DNA of 64,000 nt from Candidatus Gastranaerophilales bacterium. Its GTDB lineage: Bacteria; Cyanobacteriota; Vampirovibrionia; Gastranaerophilales; Gastranaerophilaceae. This document shows, piece after piece, positions 37,198 to 44,669 of the stretch (the first letter of the stretch is position 1; the number at the start of each line of letters is the position of its first letter). A program made the translations under genes and the position numbers. Location of the stretch: NCBI GenBank assembly GCA_944323395.1, contig CALUSI010000009.1, positions 24,001 through 88,000 on the forward strand, in the 5' to 3' direction. Under the pieces are notes generated by a model. That model saw nothing but the letters and a program-made list of their open reading frames with translations, was not told the origin of the DNA and did not search any database.

Positions 37198-38751
37198 ATG
37201 CAAACCACAAAGAAAGATTTATTAGAAAAATTTGTATCAAATCTTTTAAGAAAGAAAAATCCGGATGAATTTTTAGAACAATCTGTCGCGGGTGGTTTAA
37301 AAAAGACATTAAATGCATTTGATTTAATAATATTAGGAATAAGTGCCATAATAGGTGCTGGAATATTTGTAATGATAGGTTCTGCTGTTATAGGTACAAC
37401 AGAAAGGGTAGGAGCCGGACCCGCATTAGTAATATCAATTTTTTTAGTAGCATTAGCTTGTATATTTCCTGCATTATGCTACGCCGAATTTGCTTCAATG
37501 ATTCCTGTTTCAGGTAGTGCATATATATACACATATGCTACAATGGGTGAATTTGCTGCTTGGATGATGGGATGGGTTTTAATGCTGGAGTATGCAATTG
37601 GTACTATTGCTGTGGCTGCAAGTTGGTCTGGATATTTGATTAAGTTTTTCGAAGGATTTCCTTTCTTACCCGATTTTATGAAGAATCCTCCTGTATGGCT
37701 TGTTAATGATTATCAAACAGCTTTTGCAAGCGGTGAAAATATACCTCATATATTAGGTATTCCAATATGTATGAATTTACCTGCTATGATCATTATAACA
37801 ATAATATCAATTGTATTATTGAAAGGTATAAAAGAATCAGCTAATTTTGCTAAAATAATGGTTCTTGTAAAAATAATAGTTATTGCATTATTTGTATGTG
37901 TTGGTGCTTTTTATGTAAAACCGGAAAACTGGACTCCATTTTGCCCAACGGGAATAAAAGGGATTTTAATGGGTGCATTTGCAATGTTTTATGCATATAT
38001 TGGTTTTGATGCAATTTCTACTGCTGCAGAAGAAACAAAAAATCCGCAAAAGAATTTACCCATAGGCTTAATTGGTTCATTAGTAATATGTTCTTTGATA
38101 TATTGTTTTGTTACTTTTGTATTAACTGGAATGATTCCAATGAGTCAAATAGACTTAAAAGCTCCAATTGCAGCAGCAATGAGTTTTGTTGGTCAAGATT
38201 GGTTTGCCGGTGCTATTGCAATTGGTGCTTTGGCTGGTTTGACGTCAGTTCTTTTAGTTCTTCAATTTGGTACAACAAGAATATTATTAGCAATGGCAAG
38301 AGATAGTTTACTTCCTTCTGTAATGAAAAAAATTCATCCAAAATTTCAAACACCTTGGGTTATAACAATATTGTCTACAATTTTAATGTTAATAGGTTCA
38401 TTATTTATCAATATGCAGGTTGCTGCTGAACTTGCTATTTTTGGTACATTTACATCATTTGTAATTGTTTGTATAGGTATTTTAATTTTAAGAAAAACAG
38501 AACCAAACAGAGAAAGACCTTTTAAGGTACCTTGTTGTCCTTGGTTCCCTATAATAGGGGCAGTATTTTGTTCCGGATTAATGTTTGTTGCTTTAAGGGA
38601 AGTTAAAACATCTGCATTCTTATTCCCATTATGGCTTGTAATCGGTATAGTAATATATTTTATGTATGGCTATCAAAATAGTCAAAAGCAGATGTCGATT
38701 AAATTGCAGCGAACTGAACAAATCACAGAAGATAAAATCATTACAAAATAG
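37198..38751 (+). CDS. APC-superfamily amino acid permease (CAT/YfnA-like)
   Basis: 517 residues with about 12 membrane helices. The first helix region has L-G-I-S-A-I-I-G-A-G-I-F-V, the APC signature that lines the substrate site, and A-I-S-T-A-A-E-E-T-K-N-P-Q-K at the cytoplasmic loop after helix 6. Cationic or general amino acid uptake is likely; the substrate is not readable. AAAGGAAATAACAA precedes the ATG. It follows glyQ by 68 nt and may share its transcript. Strong terminator behind. Confidence 0.9.
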   Translation: MQTTKKDLLEKFVSNLLRKKNPDEFLEQSVAGGLKKTLNAFDLIILGISAIIGAGIFVMIGSAVIGTTERVGAGPALVISIFLVALACIFPALCYAEFASMIPVSGSAYIYTYATMGEFAAWMMGWVLMLEYAIGTIAVAASWSGYLIKFFEGFPFLPDFMKNPPVWLVNDYQTAFASGENIPHILGIPICMNLPAMIIITIISIVLLKGIKESANFAKIMVLVKIIVIALFVCVGAFYVKPENWTPFCPTGIKGILMGAFAMFYAYIGFDAISTAAEETKNPQKNLPIGLIGSLVICSLIYCFVTFVLTGMIPMSQIDLKAPIAAAMSFVGQDWFAGAIAIGALAGLTSVLLVLQFGTTRILLAMARDSLLPSVMKKIHPKFQTPWVITILSTILMLIGSLFINMQVAAELAIFGTFTSFVIVCIGILILRKTEPNRERPFKVPCCPWFPIIGAVFCSGLMFVALREVKTSAFLFPLWLVIGIVIYFMYGYQNSQKQMSIKLQRTEQITEDKIITK

Positions 38752-38756
38752 AAATT

Positions 38757-38790
38757 AAAACTCCCAACTTGTTAGTTGGGAGTTTTTTTT
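38757..38790. terminator. Bidirectional terminator between the permease and nadE
   Basis: AAAACTCCCAAC (38757-38768) pairs with GTTGGGAGTTTT (38775-38786) around TTGTTA, then T. It also lies just downstream of the convergent nadE. Confidence 0.93.
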
Positions 38791-38802
38791 AGTTATAAAT
38801 AA

Positions 38803-40575
38803 TTAATAAACTTTAGAAATTATTGGCTGACGATATTCAACAGAGTTTATTGAATGCATATCTATAATAACAGATGGAGGAATTATATGCCATTTGAACA
38901 CAGCACAATGCTGTTTCCAAAAGAACTTATTAAGCCATTCTTCCTTCTGTTCCTTAGAAACAGGATTATTTTTTTCAAAAAAGAAGTTATGATTAATAAA
39001 ATCATTATAACCATACCCATAATTTTCAACATACCAAATAATTTCATCTAAGAAAGGATAAGGCATATTATCTTCTTCGGCACAAACAGTTTTTCCTGTT
39101 TTCGGATTGATTTTTAATTCAGCTCCGGGCGGTTTTTCTAATATTGCTTGAGGAATTGCATTTTTTTGTGTTCTATTTTTATTCAAGAAATCACCCAATG
39201 CAAATAACTTAGTTTTAGTTACATCTGCAATAGGAGCGAAACCACCTGACATATCACCATTTACGGTGGCATAGCCAATATAAGCTTCTGATTTATCACT
39301 TGTTGCAATAGGGAGCATATTTTTATGTTCATTTGCTATACTCCATAATAGAGTTGCTCTTGTTCTTGCTTGAAGATTTTCAATTGTTGTAGATTTTTCA
39401 TACTTATCAGTATTTATGTTATCAAAAGCATAATTGAGCATATTTTTTGTAGCGTCGATACTTTCTGCTAAAGGAATTTCAATGAAATTAATACCAAGAT
39501 TTTCCGCAAGAATTTTCGCATCATTTTTGCTTGCTTGTGAAGTAATTCTGCTTGGCATAGAAACACCAAATACATTTTCTTTTCCTAAAGCATCAACAAG
39601 AAGCACGCAGCTAATAGTTGAATCGAGTCCGCCTGATAGACCTAAAACTGCTTTTTTAAAACCATTCTTTTTAAAATATTCTTTTATACCAAAAACTATA
39701 CTTTTATATGTTCTGTCTAAATCATATGTATAGTCCAAATCAAACTTGTTTTGTTTAATTTCTTTATCCATACCGATAGGAAGGGTATTAATTGTCCCTG
39801 TCAAATCGTCAGTTATAATGAAATCTTCTTCAAATGAGTTTGCTCTAAGTGTTAACTCACCATTTTTGTTATATATTCTTGATGTTCCGTCAAAACTTAA
39901 GTTATCAGCATAACCGGCTTTATTAACATAAATATAATTAACCTTATATTTCTTTGCAATCGATGAGAAAAGAGAATTTTTCATAAATTCTTTGCCGGTT
40001 CTAGATGGAGAGCAAGAACAATTAATTAAGGTTGTCGGATGTTTTTTCATAAGTTCCGCAACCGGATCAACATTATAGATACATTCATCTTTAAAAAAAG
40101 ATTTATCATTAAAACTATCTTCACATATTAAAATTCCGTATTTTTCGCCATTTATTTCAAGTAATTCAGAAACTTCTTTTGATGGTTCAAAATATCGGTA
40201 ATCGTTAAATTCTCCATAATTAGGGAGTAATCGTTTTCTTATAATATTGATTATTTTCCCGTTTTGAACAACTGCAACAGAGTTATAAAAAGGTTTTTTA
40301 TCTGCAGCATTTGTTGGTTCTGCGAACCCTATAAGTGCAGTAATATTTTGTGTATTTGATGCTATTTCTTCCAAAGCAGCCAATTGTTTTTCAATAACTG
40401 ATTTATGTCTCATTATAATATCCCCAAAAGGATATCCAACAAGCACAAGTTCAGGAAATATAATCAAATCCGCATTATTTTCTTTTGCTTTATTAATGCA
40501 GTTAATAATTTTTTCTGCATTATATTTAATATTACCTGCTATAGTATCTATTTGAGCTAAAATTAATCTATTCAT
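38803..40575 (-). CDS. nadE: Glutamine-dependent NAD+ synthetase
   Basis: Amidates nicotinate adenine dinucleotide to NAD+. 590 residues: an N-terminal nitrilase-fold glutaminase (1-260) with the Glu of P-E-L-V-L-V-G-Y-P, the K-R-L-L-P-N-Y lysine and catalytic Cys in N-C-S-C-S-P, then the synthetase domain with the PP-loop G-L-S-G-G-L-D-S near 310. The ammonia released by the first domain is channelled to the second. Divergent from glnA. A pnuC-like gene is at the left edge of the window. Confidence 0.96.
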   Translation of the reverse strand: MNRLILAQIDTIAGNIKYNAEKIINCINKAKENNADLIIFPELVLVGYPFGDIIMRHKSVIEKQLAALEEIASNTQNITALIGFAEPTNAADKKPFYNSVAVVQNGKIINIIRKRLLPNYGEFNDYRYFEPSKEVSELLEINGEKYGILICEDSFNDKSFFKDECIYNVDPVAELMKKHPTTLINCSCSPSRTGKEFMKNSLFSSIAKKYKVNYIYVNKAGYADNLSFDGTSRIYNKNGELTLRANSFEEDFIITDDLTGTINTLPIGMDKEIKQNKFDLDYTYDLDRTYKSIVFGIKEYFKKNGFKKAVLGLSGGLDSTISCVLLVDALGKENVFGVSMPSRITSQASKNDAKILAENLGINFIEIPLAESIDATKNMLNYAFDNINTDKYEKSTTIENLQARTRATLLWSIANEHKNMLPIATSDKSEAYIGYATVNGDMSGGFAPIADVTKTKLFALGDFLNKNRTQKNAIPQAILEKPPGAELKINPKTGKTVCAEEDNMPYPFLDEIIWYVENYGYGYNDFINHNFFFEKNNPVSKEQKEEWLNKFFWKQHCAVFKWHIIPPSVIIDMHSINSVEYRQPIISKVY

Positions 40576-40678
40576 AATTTAATTATCTGCAGTCAAAAAA
40601 AATAGTCAAAAACAATAAAAATTGCATTTCTCGTTAAAAAGACTGTTTTAAGCAAAAAATCATCATTTATAAGAGGAC

Positions 40679-40737
40679 TTGCACTAAAAAAATGACATTT
40701 TTGTTAATTTTTTTATGCATTTTTTGTTAAAGTGCAA
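40679..40737. promoter_or_regulatory. Inverted repeat upstream of the glnA promoter
   Basis: TTGCACT (40679-40685) and AGTGCAA (40731-40737) are exact inverted copies 45 nt apart, separated by A/T-rich sequence with repeated TTTTTGTTAA-like words. They sit just upstream of the glnA -35 box. They could be two half-sites of a regulator that loops or cooperates; no known NtcA (GTA-N8-TAC) site is seen here. Confidence 0.35.
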
Positions 40738-40745
40738 TTTTTCAC

Positions 40746-40773
40746 TTGTAATTTTTCCAAGGAGTATTATAAT
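40746..40773 (+). promoter_or_regulatory. Promoter of glnA
   Basis: TTGTAA (40746-40751), a 16-nt spacer and TATAAT (40768-40773), 43 nt before the glnA ATG. Confidence 0.65.
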
Positions 40774-40815
40774 AAAAACATTAAAAGTTTTTGAAAAAGA
40801 AAGGTAAAATTTTTT

Positions 40816-42165
40816 ATGGCAGGAAGAAAGCAGTACACAGCTGAAGAAATCAGACAAATTGTAAAAGATAAGAAGGTTGAATTTATCAAGTTACAATTCT
40901 GTGATATTAACGGACAAGTAAAAAATATGTCATTACCGAGCTCACAGCTGGATAAAATATTAAATAATGAATGTATGCTTGATGGGTCTTCAATAAAAGG
41001 ATTCAGAAATATTGAAACTTCAGATATGTACTTTTATCCTGATTTAGCAACTTTCACATTGCTGCCATTCAGAGAAGATAAAGTAGCCGGAACAAATGTA
41101 GCGAGATTGATTTGTGATATTCATAATCCTGATGGAACACCATTCGAAGGTTGCCCTCGTTCAAACTTAAAAAGAGTTCTAAAACGAGCAAAAGATATGG
41201 GCTATGAAATGAATGTAGGACCTGAAGCTGAATTTTTCTTATTTAAAAGAGATGAAAACGGATTTCCTACAACAAACACTCACGATAGAGCCGGCTATTA
41301 TGATACAGCCCCGGATGATATGGGTGAAAATATAAGAAAAGAAATTGTCAGGACAATAACTGCGATGGGCTTTGAAGTTGAAGCAAGCCACCACGAAGTA
41401 TCAGAAGGTCAACATGAAATTGACTTTAAATATGAAGATGCGCTAACAAGTGCAGATAATATCATTACATTCAGATATGCGGTAAAAGCTGTTGCAAATA
41501 AAATGGGCGTACATGCTACATTTATGCCAAAACCAATATATGGAATAAATGGATCCGGTATGCATTGTAACTTATCATTATTTAAAAACGGTAAAAATAC
41601 ATTCTATGATCCAAAAAGAGCACATCAATTATCAGAAACAGCATTATATGCTATTGGCGGGTTATTAGATCATGTAAAAAACTTTACAGCAGTAACAAAT
41701 CCGACTGTAAACAGTTATAAAAGAATAGTTCCCGGGTTTGAAGCTCCTGTATATTTGGCATGGTCATTAGCAAACCGTTCTGCGTTAATAAGAGTTCCTG
41801 CAAAAAGAGGGAATGCAACAAGAGTTGAATTAAGATCACCAGACCCTTCTTGCAACCCATATTTAGCTTTAGCAGTAATATTAGAAGCTATTTTAGATGG
41901 TGTAGAAAAGAAAACAAAACCACCATTAGATATTGATAAAAATATTTTCAAAATGGATGATAAAGAACGTAAACGTGCAAAAATAGAAACTCTTCCTGGA
42001 AGCTTATATGAAGCATTAATGTTGATGAAGAAAAGTGCAATTGTAAAATCAGCATTAGGAGAGCATATATTTAAAGAATTCATGCAATCTAAATTAAAAG
42101 AGTGGGATGGATACAGAACCGCCGTTACAAAATACGAACTTGATATGTACTTGGAAAGATACTAA
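40816..42165 (+). CDS. glnA: Glutamine synthetase type I (alpha-like)
   Basis: ATP-dependent ammonia assimilation into glutamine. 449 residues, close to the Bacillus-type GSI-alpha. Signatures: D-G-S-S-I-K-G-F, P-E-A-E-F-F-L-F, H-H-E-V-S-E-G-Q-H-E, K-P-I-Y-G-I-N-G-S-G-M-H and R-V-P-A-K-R-G-N-A-T-R-V-E-L-R-S-P-D. The adenylylation loop typical of GSI-beta (N-L-Y-D-L-P) is absent; that region reads I-F-K-M-D-D-K-E-R, so control is probably by repressor binding or feedback. Its promoter region carries an inverted repeat. AAAGG lies 13 nt before ATG. Confidence 0.97.
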   Translation: MAGRKQYTAEEIRQIVKDKKVEFIKLQFCDINGQVKNMSLPSSQLDKILNNECMLDGSSIKGFRNIETSDMYFYPDLATFTLLPFREDKVAGTNVARLICDIHNPDGTPFEGCPRSNLKRVLKRAKDMGYEMNVGPEAEFFLFKRDENGFPTTNTHDRAGYYDTAPDDMGENIRKEIVRTITAMGFEVEASHHEVSEGQHEIDFKYEDALTSADNIITFRYAVKAVANKMGVHATFMPKPIYGINGSGMHCNLSLFKNGKNTFYDPKRAHQLSETALYAIGGLLDHVKNFTAVTNPTVNSYKRIVPGFEAPVYLAWSLANRSALIRVPAKRGNATRVELRSPDPSCNPYLALAVILEAILDGVEKKTKPPLDIDKNIFKMDDKERKRAKIETLPGSLYEALMLMKKSAIVKSALGEHIFKEFMQSKLKEWDGYRTAVTKYELDMYLERY

Positions 42166-42183
42166 TTCTTCAAATAAAAAAGG

Positions 42184-42217
42184 GAAAGGAAGCCATAAAA
42201 TATGGCTTCTTTCTTTT
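42184..42217 (+). terminator. Terminator after glnA
   Basis: GAAGCCATA (42189-42197), AAA, TATGGCTTC (42201-42209), followed by TTTCTTTT. The stem extends by a G-T and an A-T pair. Confidence 0.85.
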
Positions 42218-42272
42218 AAAAAAGAAAACAGTTGAAAAAAAGGTTTGTTTATATTAAAGTTTAATTACAGAT

Positions 42273-42349
42273 GGCGGGCATCGCCAAGCGGTTAAGGCCT
42301 CGGATTGTGGTTCCGATATACGTGGGTTCGAATCCCACTGTCCGCCCCA
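42273..42349 (+). tRNA. tRNA-His (anticodon GUG)
   Basis: A 77-nt gene including the extra G at -1 (42273) opposite C73, and an encoded CCA (42347-42349). The acceptor GCGGGCA pairs with TGTCCGC. The anticodon stem TCGGA/TCCGA encloses loop TTGTGGT, giving anticodon GTG. The T arm is GTGGG-TTCGAAT-CCCAC. Its 3' 19 nt and the terminator behind it recur twice more downstream (42518, 42876). Confidence 0.97.
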
Positions 42350-42358
42350 TTTTAAGAT

Positions 42359-42384
42359 AAGGTTCACTAATGTGAACCTTTTTT
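42359..42384 (+). terminator. Terminator of tRNA-His
   Basis: AAGGTTCAC (42359-42367), TAAT loop, GTGAACCTT (42372-42380), then T. The same hairpin is copied with small changes at about 42546-42571 and 42903-42928. Confidence 0.92.
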
Positions 42385-42399
42385 GTTTTTGTATTTGGG

Positions 42400-42517
42400 A
42401 TGAGAACCCACACAAAACGAAGTTTTGTAAAAGGTTCGAGCGCGAGAGAGCAGAGGCTGGAGTGGCGGAGGCGTTGAGCCTTCGACATGCAAGCCGTTTA
42501 ATGCGAACGAGCAAGAC
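42400..42517 (+). repeat. tRNA-linked dispersed repeat, copy B (behind tRNA-His)
   Basis: Begins ATGAGAACCCA about 15 nt after the tRNA-His terminator, carries the palindrome ACAAAACGAAGTTTTGT (42412-42428), then AAAAGGTTCGAGCGCGAG, GCAGAGGCTGGAGTGGCGG, AGGCGTTGAGCCTTCGACATG, and ends GCGAACGAGCAAGAC. GC-rich against a very AT-rich background. Directly joined to R2 of the tRNA-His 3' duplication. Confidence 0.9.
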
Positions 42518-42822
42518 AATCCCACTGTCCGCCCCATTTTAAGATAAGGTTCACGAATGTGAACCTTTTTTATTGTTTATGGATAGATGAAAAACCACAT
42601 TATATTTATTTTTTATTTTAAATTTGCAGCTATATATGTAGTTTCGTAATTTTGTTTATTGAAACGGTATCAAAGCTTTATCTGTTTGAGGACGAAGTCC
42701 GAGTTATAAAGCTTTTGGTTGAAATTAACAAAATAGAAACGGAATATCAAGCTGCTAGCCTTTTGGTACTTTTCTGTAATGAGAAAAGTACATGTATAAA
42801 TAAACCAATTTATTTTTATATT
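42492..42822 (+). repeat. Tandem ~330-bp duplication, first copy
   Basis: From AGCCGTTTAATGCGAACGAGC through a hairpin region to TTTATTTTTATATTT. It is repeated at 42850-43180 with offset 357-358. It contains two strong hairpins: AAAGCTTTAT/ATAAAGCTTT around 42673-42711 with an inner GGAC-GAA-GTCC, and GTACTTTTC/GAAAAGTAC at about 42767-42791. An open frame spans it but has no ribosome site and is cut short in this copy, so it is not called as a gene. Confidence 0.85.
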
Positions 42823-42849
42823 TAAAATCAGAATACAAATTTTTACGCT

Positions 42850-42875
42850 AGCCGTTTAATGCGAACGAGCAAGAC
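42850..42875 (+). repeat. Dispersed repeat, 3'-terminal fragment (copy C)
   Basis: Only the last 26 nt of the dispersed repeat (AGCCGTTTAATGCGAACGAG then CAAGAC) are present, again joined to a tRNA-His 3'-end copy (R3). Confidence 0.85.
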
Positions 42876-43180
42876 AATCCCACTATTCGCCAATTATAAG
42901 ATAAAGTTCACAAATGTGAACCTTTTTTATTGTTTATGGATAGATGAAAAACCACATTATATTTATTTTTTATTTTAAATTTGCAGCTATATATGTAGTT
43001 TCGTAATTTTGTTTATTGAAACGGTATCAAAGCTTTATCTGTTTGAGGACGAAGTCCGAGTTATAAAGCTTTTGGTTGAAATTAACAAAATAGAAACGGA
43101 ATATCAAGCTGCTAGCCTTTTGCTACTTTTCTGTAATGAGAAAAGTACAATTATTGATAAATCAATTTATTTTTATATTT
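42850..43180 (+). repeat. Tandem ~330-bp duplication, second copy
   Basis: Near-identical to 42492-42822 over the hairpin segment; differences cluster in the tRNA-derived part, in one base of the second hairpin (TTTTGCTAC against TTTTGGTAC) and in the last 30 nt. It ends about 6 nt before the stop of the convergent pyruvyl-transferase-like gene. Confidence 0.85.
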
Positions 43181-43185
43181 TATTA

Positions 43186-44067
43186 TTAAATTATATCTTT
43201 TAGTTTCTGACAGTTTTTATAAAGTTTGTTTTGATAATTTTGAACTTCTCTATATGAAATACAATAATCTTCTGAAATTTTTTCCGGGGTTAATTCCTGT
43301 ATAAATGATTGATAATTTTCTTGTGTTAATTCAATATAATTTGGCGAACCATTTGTAAATATAGAGTAATAATCATCAAACTTAAAATCGACATTAAAAT
43401 CAAAACCATGATTAGATAATTTTATTCTTTTATTTGGAATATTTAAACTATCAGCTGCAACTAAACCATGTAAACTTGATGAAATAACTGTCTCACATTG
43501 TGCAATTCTTTCTAAAGTTTCAAGTGGAGGCATTCTTAAATCTATCAATGTAGAATCTTGAATTTTATCTAATAACATGTTTATTATTGGATTGCTATAA
43601 TCATATTTATGAGGAATAATGCCAAGTTTATAGCACTTAGGAACTTTTTTCTCTAATAAATACGGAAATAAAAGTCCTAAATCACCATATGAAACATCTT
43701 TATATTCCTTTTTATTTATTTTTTCCAAAGTTTTATGAGAAAGATTACCTCTTAAAATAACAGGACAAACATTTCTATAGGTTCTAGTTAAAAAATTTGA
43801 TTTTTCAATATCACAATTAAAACCTGTTCCCATTGTTATAATTGGTTTTAGATTATATTTTAGAAAATACGGAATTTTCTTATACCTAATAATATTTTTA
43901 AGTGTTAACATCTGCATAAGCGAACCTATGGCAACAAAATCACTATTTGTTGGATATCCTCTTTTTACTTTTATATTTAAAATACGTTCAAAAAAAATAG
44001 GGTTAATCGAATCTCCAAAATTAATTCCTTTAGTCCCCACATAGTATAAAGTTATATTCTTTTTCAT
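43186..44067 (-). CDS. Polysaccharide pyruvyl-transferase-family protein
   Basis: About 293 residues. The N-terminus I-T-L-Y-Y-V-G-T-K-G-I-N-F-G-D-S-I-N-P and the C-terminal I-S-S-S-L-H-G-L-V-A-A-D-S-L match the exopolysaccharide pyruvyl/ketal transferase family (GumL/ExoV-like). ATG 44067 is favoured because AAAGGTGG lies just before it; the open frame runs 21 codons further. It probably modifies a surface glycan. The tandem repeats abut its 3' end. No other polysaccharide genes are next to it. Confidence 0.82.
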   Translation of the reverse strand: MKKNITLYYVGTKGINFGDSINPIFFERILNIKVKRGYPTNSDFVAIGSLMQMLTLKNIIRYKKIPYFLKYNLKPIITMGTGFNCDIEKSNFLTRTYRNVCPVILRGNLSHKTLEKINKKEYKDVSYGDLGLLFPYLLEKKVPKCYKLGIIPHKYDYSNPIINMLLDKIQDSTLIDLRMPPLETLERIAQCETVISSSLHGLVAADSLNIPNKRIKLSNHGFDFNVDFKFDDYYSIFTNGSPNYIELTQENYQSFIQELTPEKISEDYCISYREVQNYQNKLYKNCQKLKDII

Positions 44068-44229
44068 AAAACCACCTTTATTGACGTATAACATATAATA
44101 ATTGTAAAAAAATAAACATATTACTATCATGATTATACGTAATGCGTATAAATTGTCAACAATATAGTATGTTAGACTACATTCTTTATCTTTTTATTCT
44201 TCGATAATATAACTTTGGGAGATAAAGTT

Positions 44230-44550
44230 ATGGCATCGGGTAATAAGTTATTTGGTAAAAGAATAAGAGAACTCAGAGAGAAGAATAATTTAACACAAGA
44301 AAAACTTGCTGAAATATTAGATTTAGATTACCAAACAATCAGCCGTATTGAAACAGGATATTATTTTACAAGTTACGAGAATCTAGAGAAATTTGCAAAA
44401 GCTTTTAATGTAGAAATAAAAGAGCTATTTGAAACAAAACACCTCGAGGAAGAACTCGATGCTGAAAAAGAGGTAATAAAAATATTAAAAAAAGCAACAA
44501 AAGAAGAAAAGAAGCTTATTTATAAAATAGTAAATGATATAATTAATTAA
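44230..44550 (+). CDS. XRE-family helix-turn-helix regulator
   Basis: 106 residues. The HTH_3 domain (about 10-65) reads R-I-R-E-L-R-E-K-N-N-L-T-Q-E-K-L-A-E-I-L with Y-Q-T-I-S-R-I-E-T-G as recognition helix. A Lys/Glu-rich helical tail may dimerise. ATG 44230 is preceded by GGGAG (44217-44221). It is divergent from the pyruvyl-transferase gene and lies just upstream of a putative ADP-ribosyltransferase gene, which it might control (inference). Confidence 0.9.
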   Translation: MASGNKLFGKRIRELREKNNLTQEKLAEILDLDYQTISRIETGYYFTSYENLEKFAKAFNVEIKELFETKHLEEELDAEKEVIKILKKATKEEKKLIYKIVNDIIN

Positions 44551-44669
44551 AAAAGTATTTATATATACAGCTTATTGCGAGTTTTTTCATTGACTATTAG
44601 TTTATTTGTATGAATGTGCTTTATCAATTTTTATTGATAAATTTTTTTAATATCAATAAAGGCTATTTG

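Larger units (their letters stand above)
42331..42928 (+). repeat. Three direct copies of the tRNA-His 3' end plus terminator
   Basis: R1 (42331-42384, in the tRNA gene itself), R2 (42518-42571) and R3 (42876-42928) start at the T-arm end (AATCCCACTGTCCGCCCCA in R1 and R2) and run through the GTGAACC terminator. R1 and R2 differ at one base out of 54. R3 is more diverged (ATTCGCCAAT in place of GTCCGCCCCAT). Both R2 and R3 are directly preceded by the end of the dispersed repeat (GCGAACGAGCAAGAC). The pattern looks like duplication or insertion at the tRNA 3' end, as seen at attachment sites. Confidence 0.9.

Noticed and set aside
41715..42083. Minus-strand open frame inside glnA
   Set aside because: Shadow frame of a well-conserved gene.
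42673..42711. Hammerhead-ribozyme-like core (CTGTTTGAGGACGAAGTCCGAG)
   Set aside because: The inner stem and GAA loop resemble hammerhead stem II, but the CUGAUGA and GAAA core words are altered and only two stems form; no third helix or cleavage site is seen.
42331..43180. CRISPR array
   Set aside because: Repeats are long, of different lengths and tRNA-derived; no regular short repeat-spacer pattern, and no cas genes are in the window.
43009..43203. 64-codon open frame in the second tandem copy
   Set aside because: Starts at TTG without a ribosome site, ends earlier in the first copy, and covers two perfect hairpins; better explained as structured non-coding DNA.
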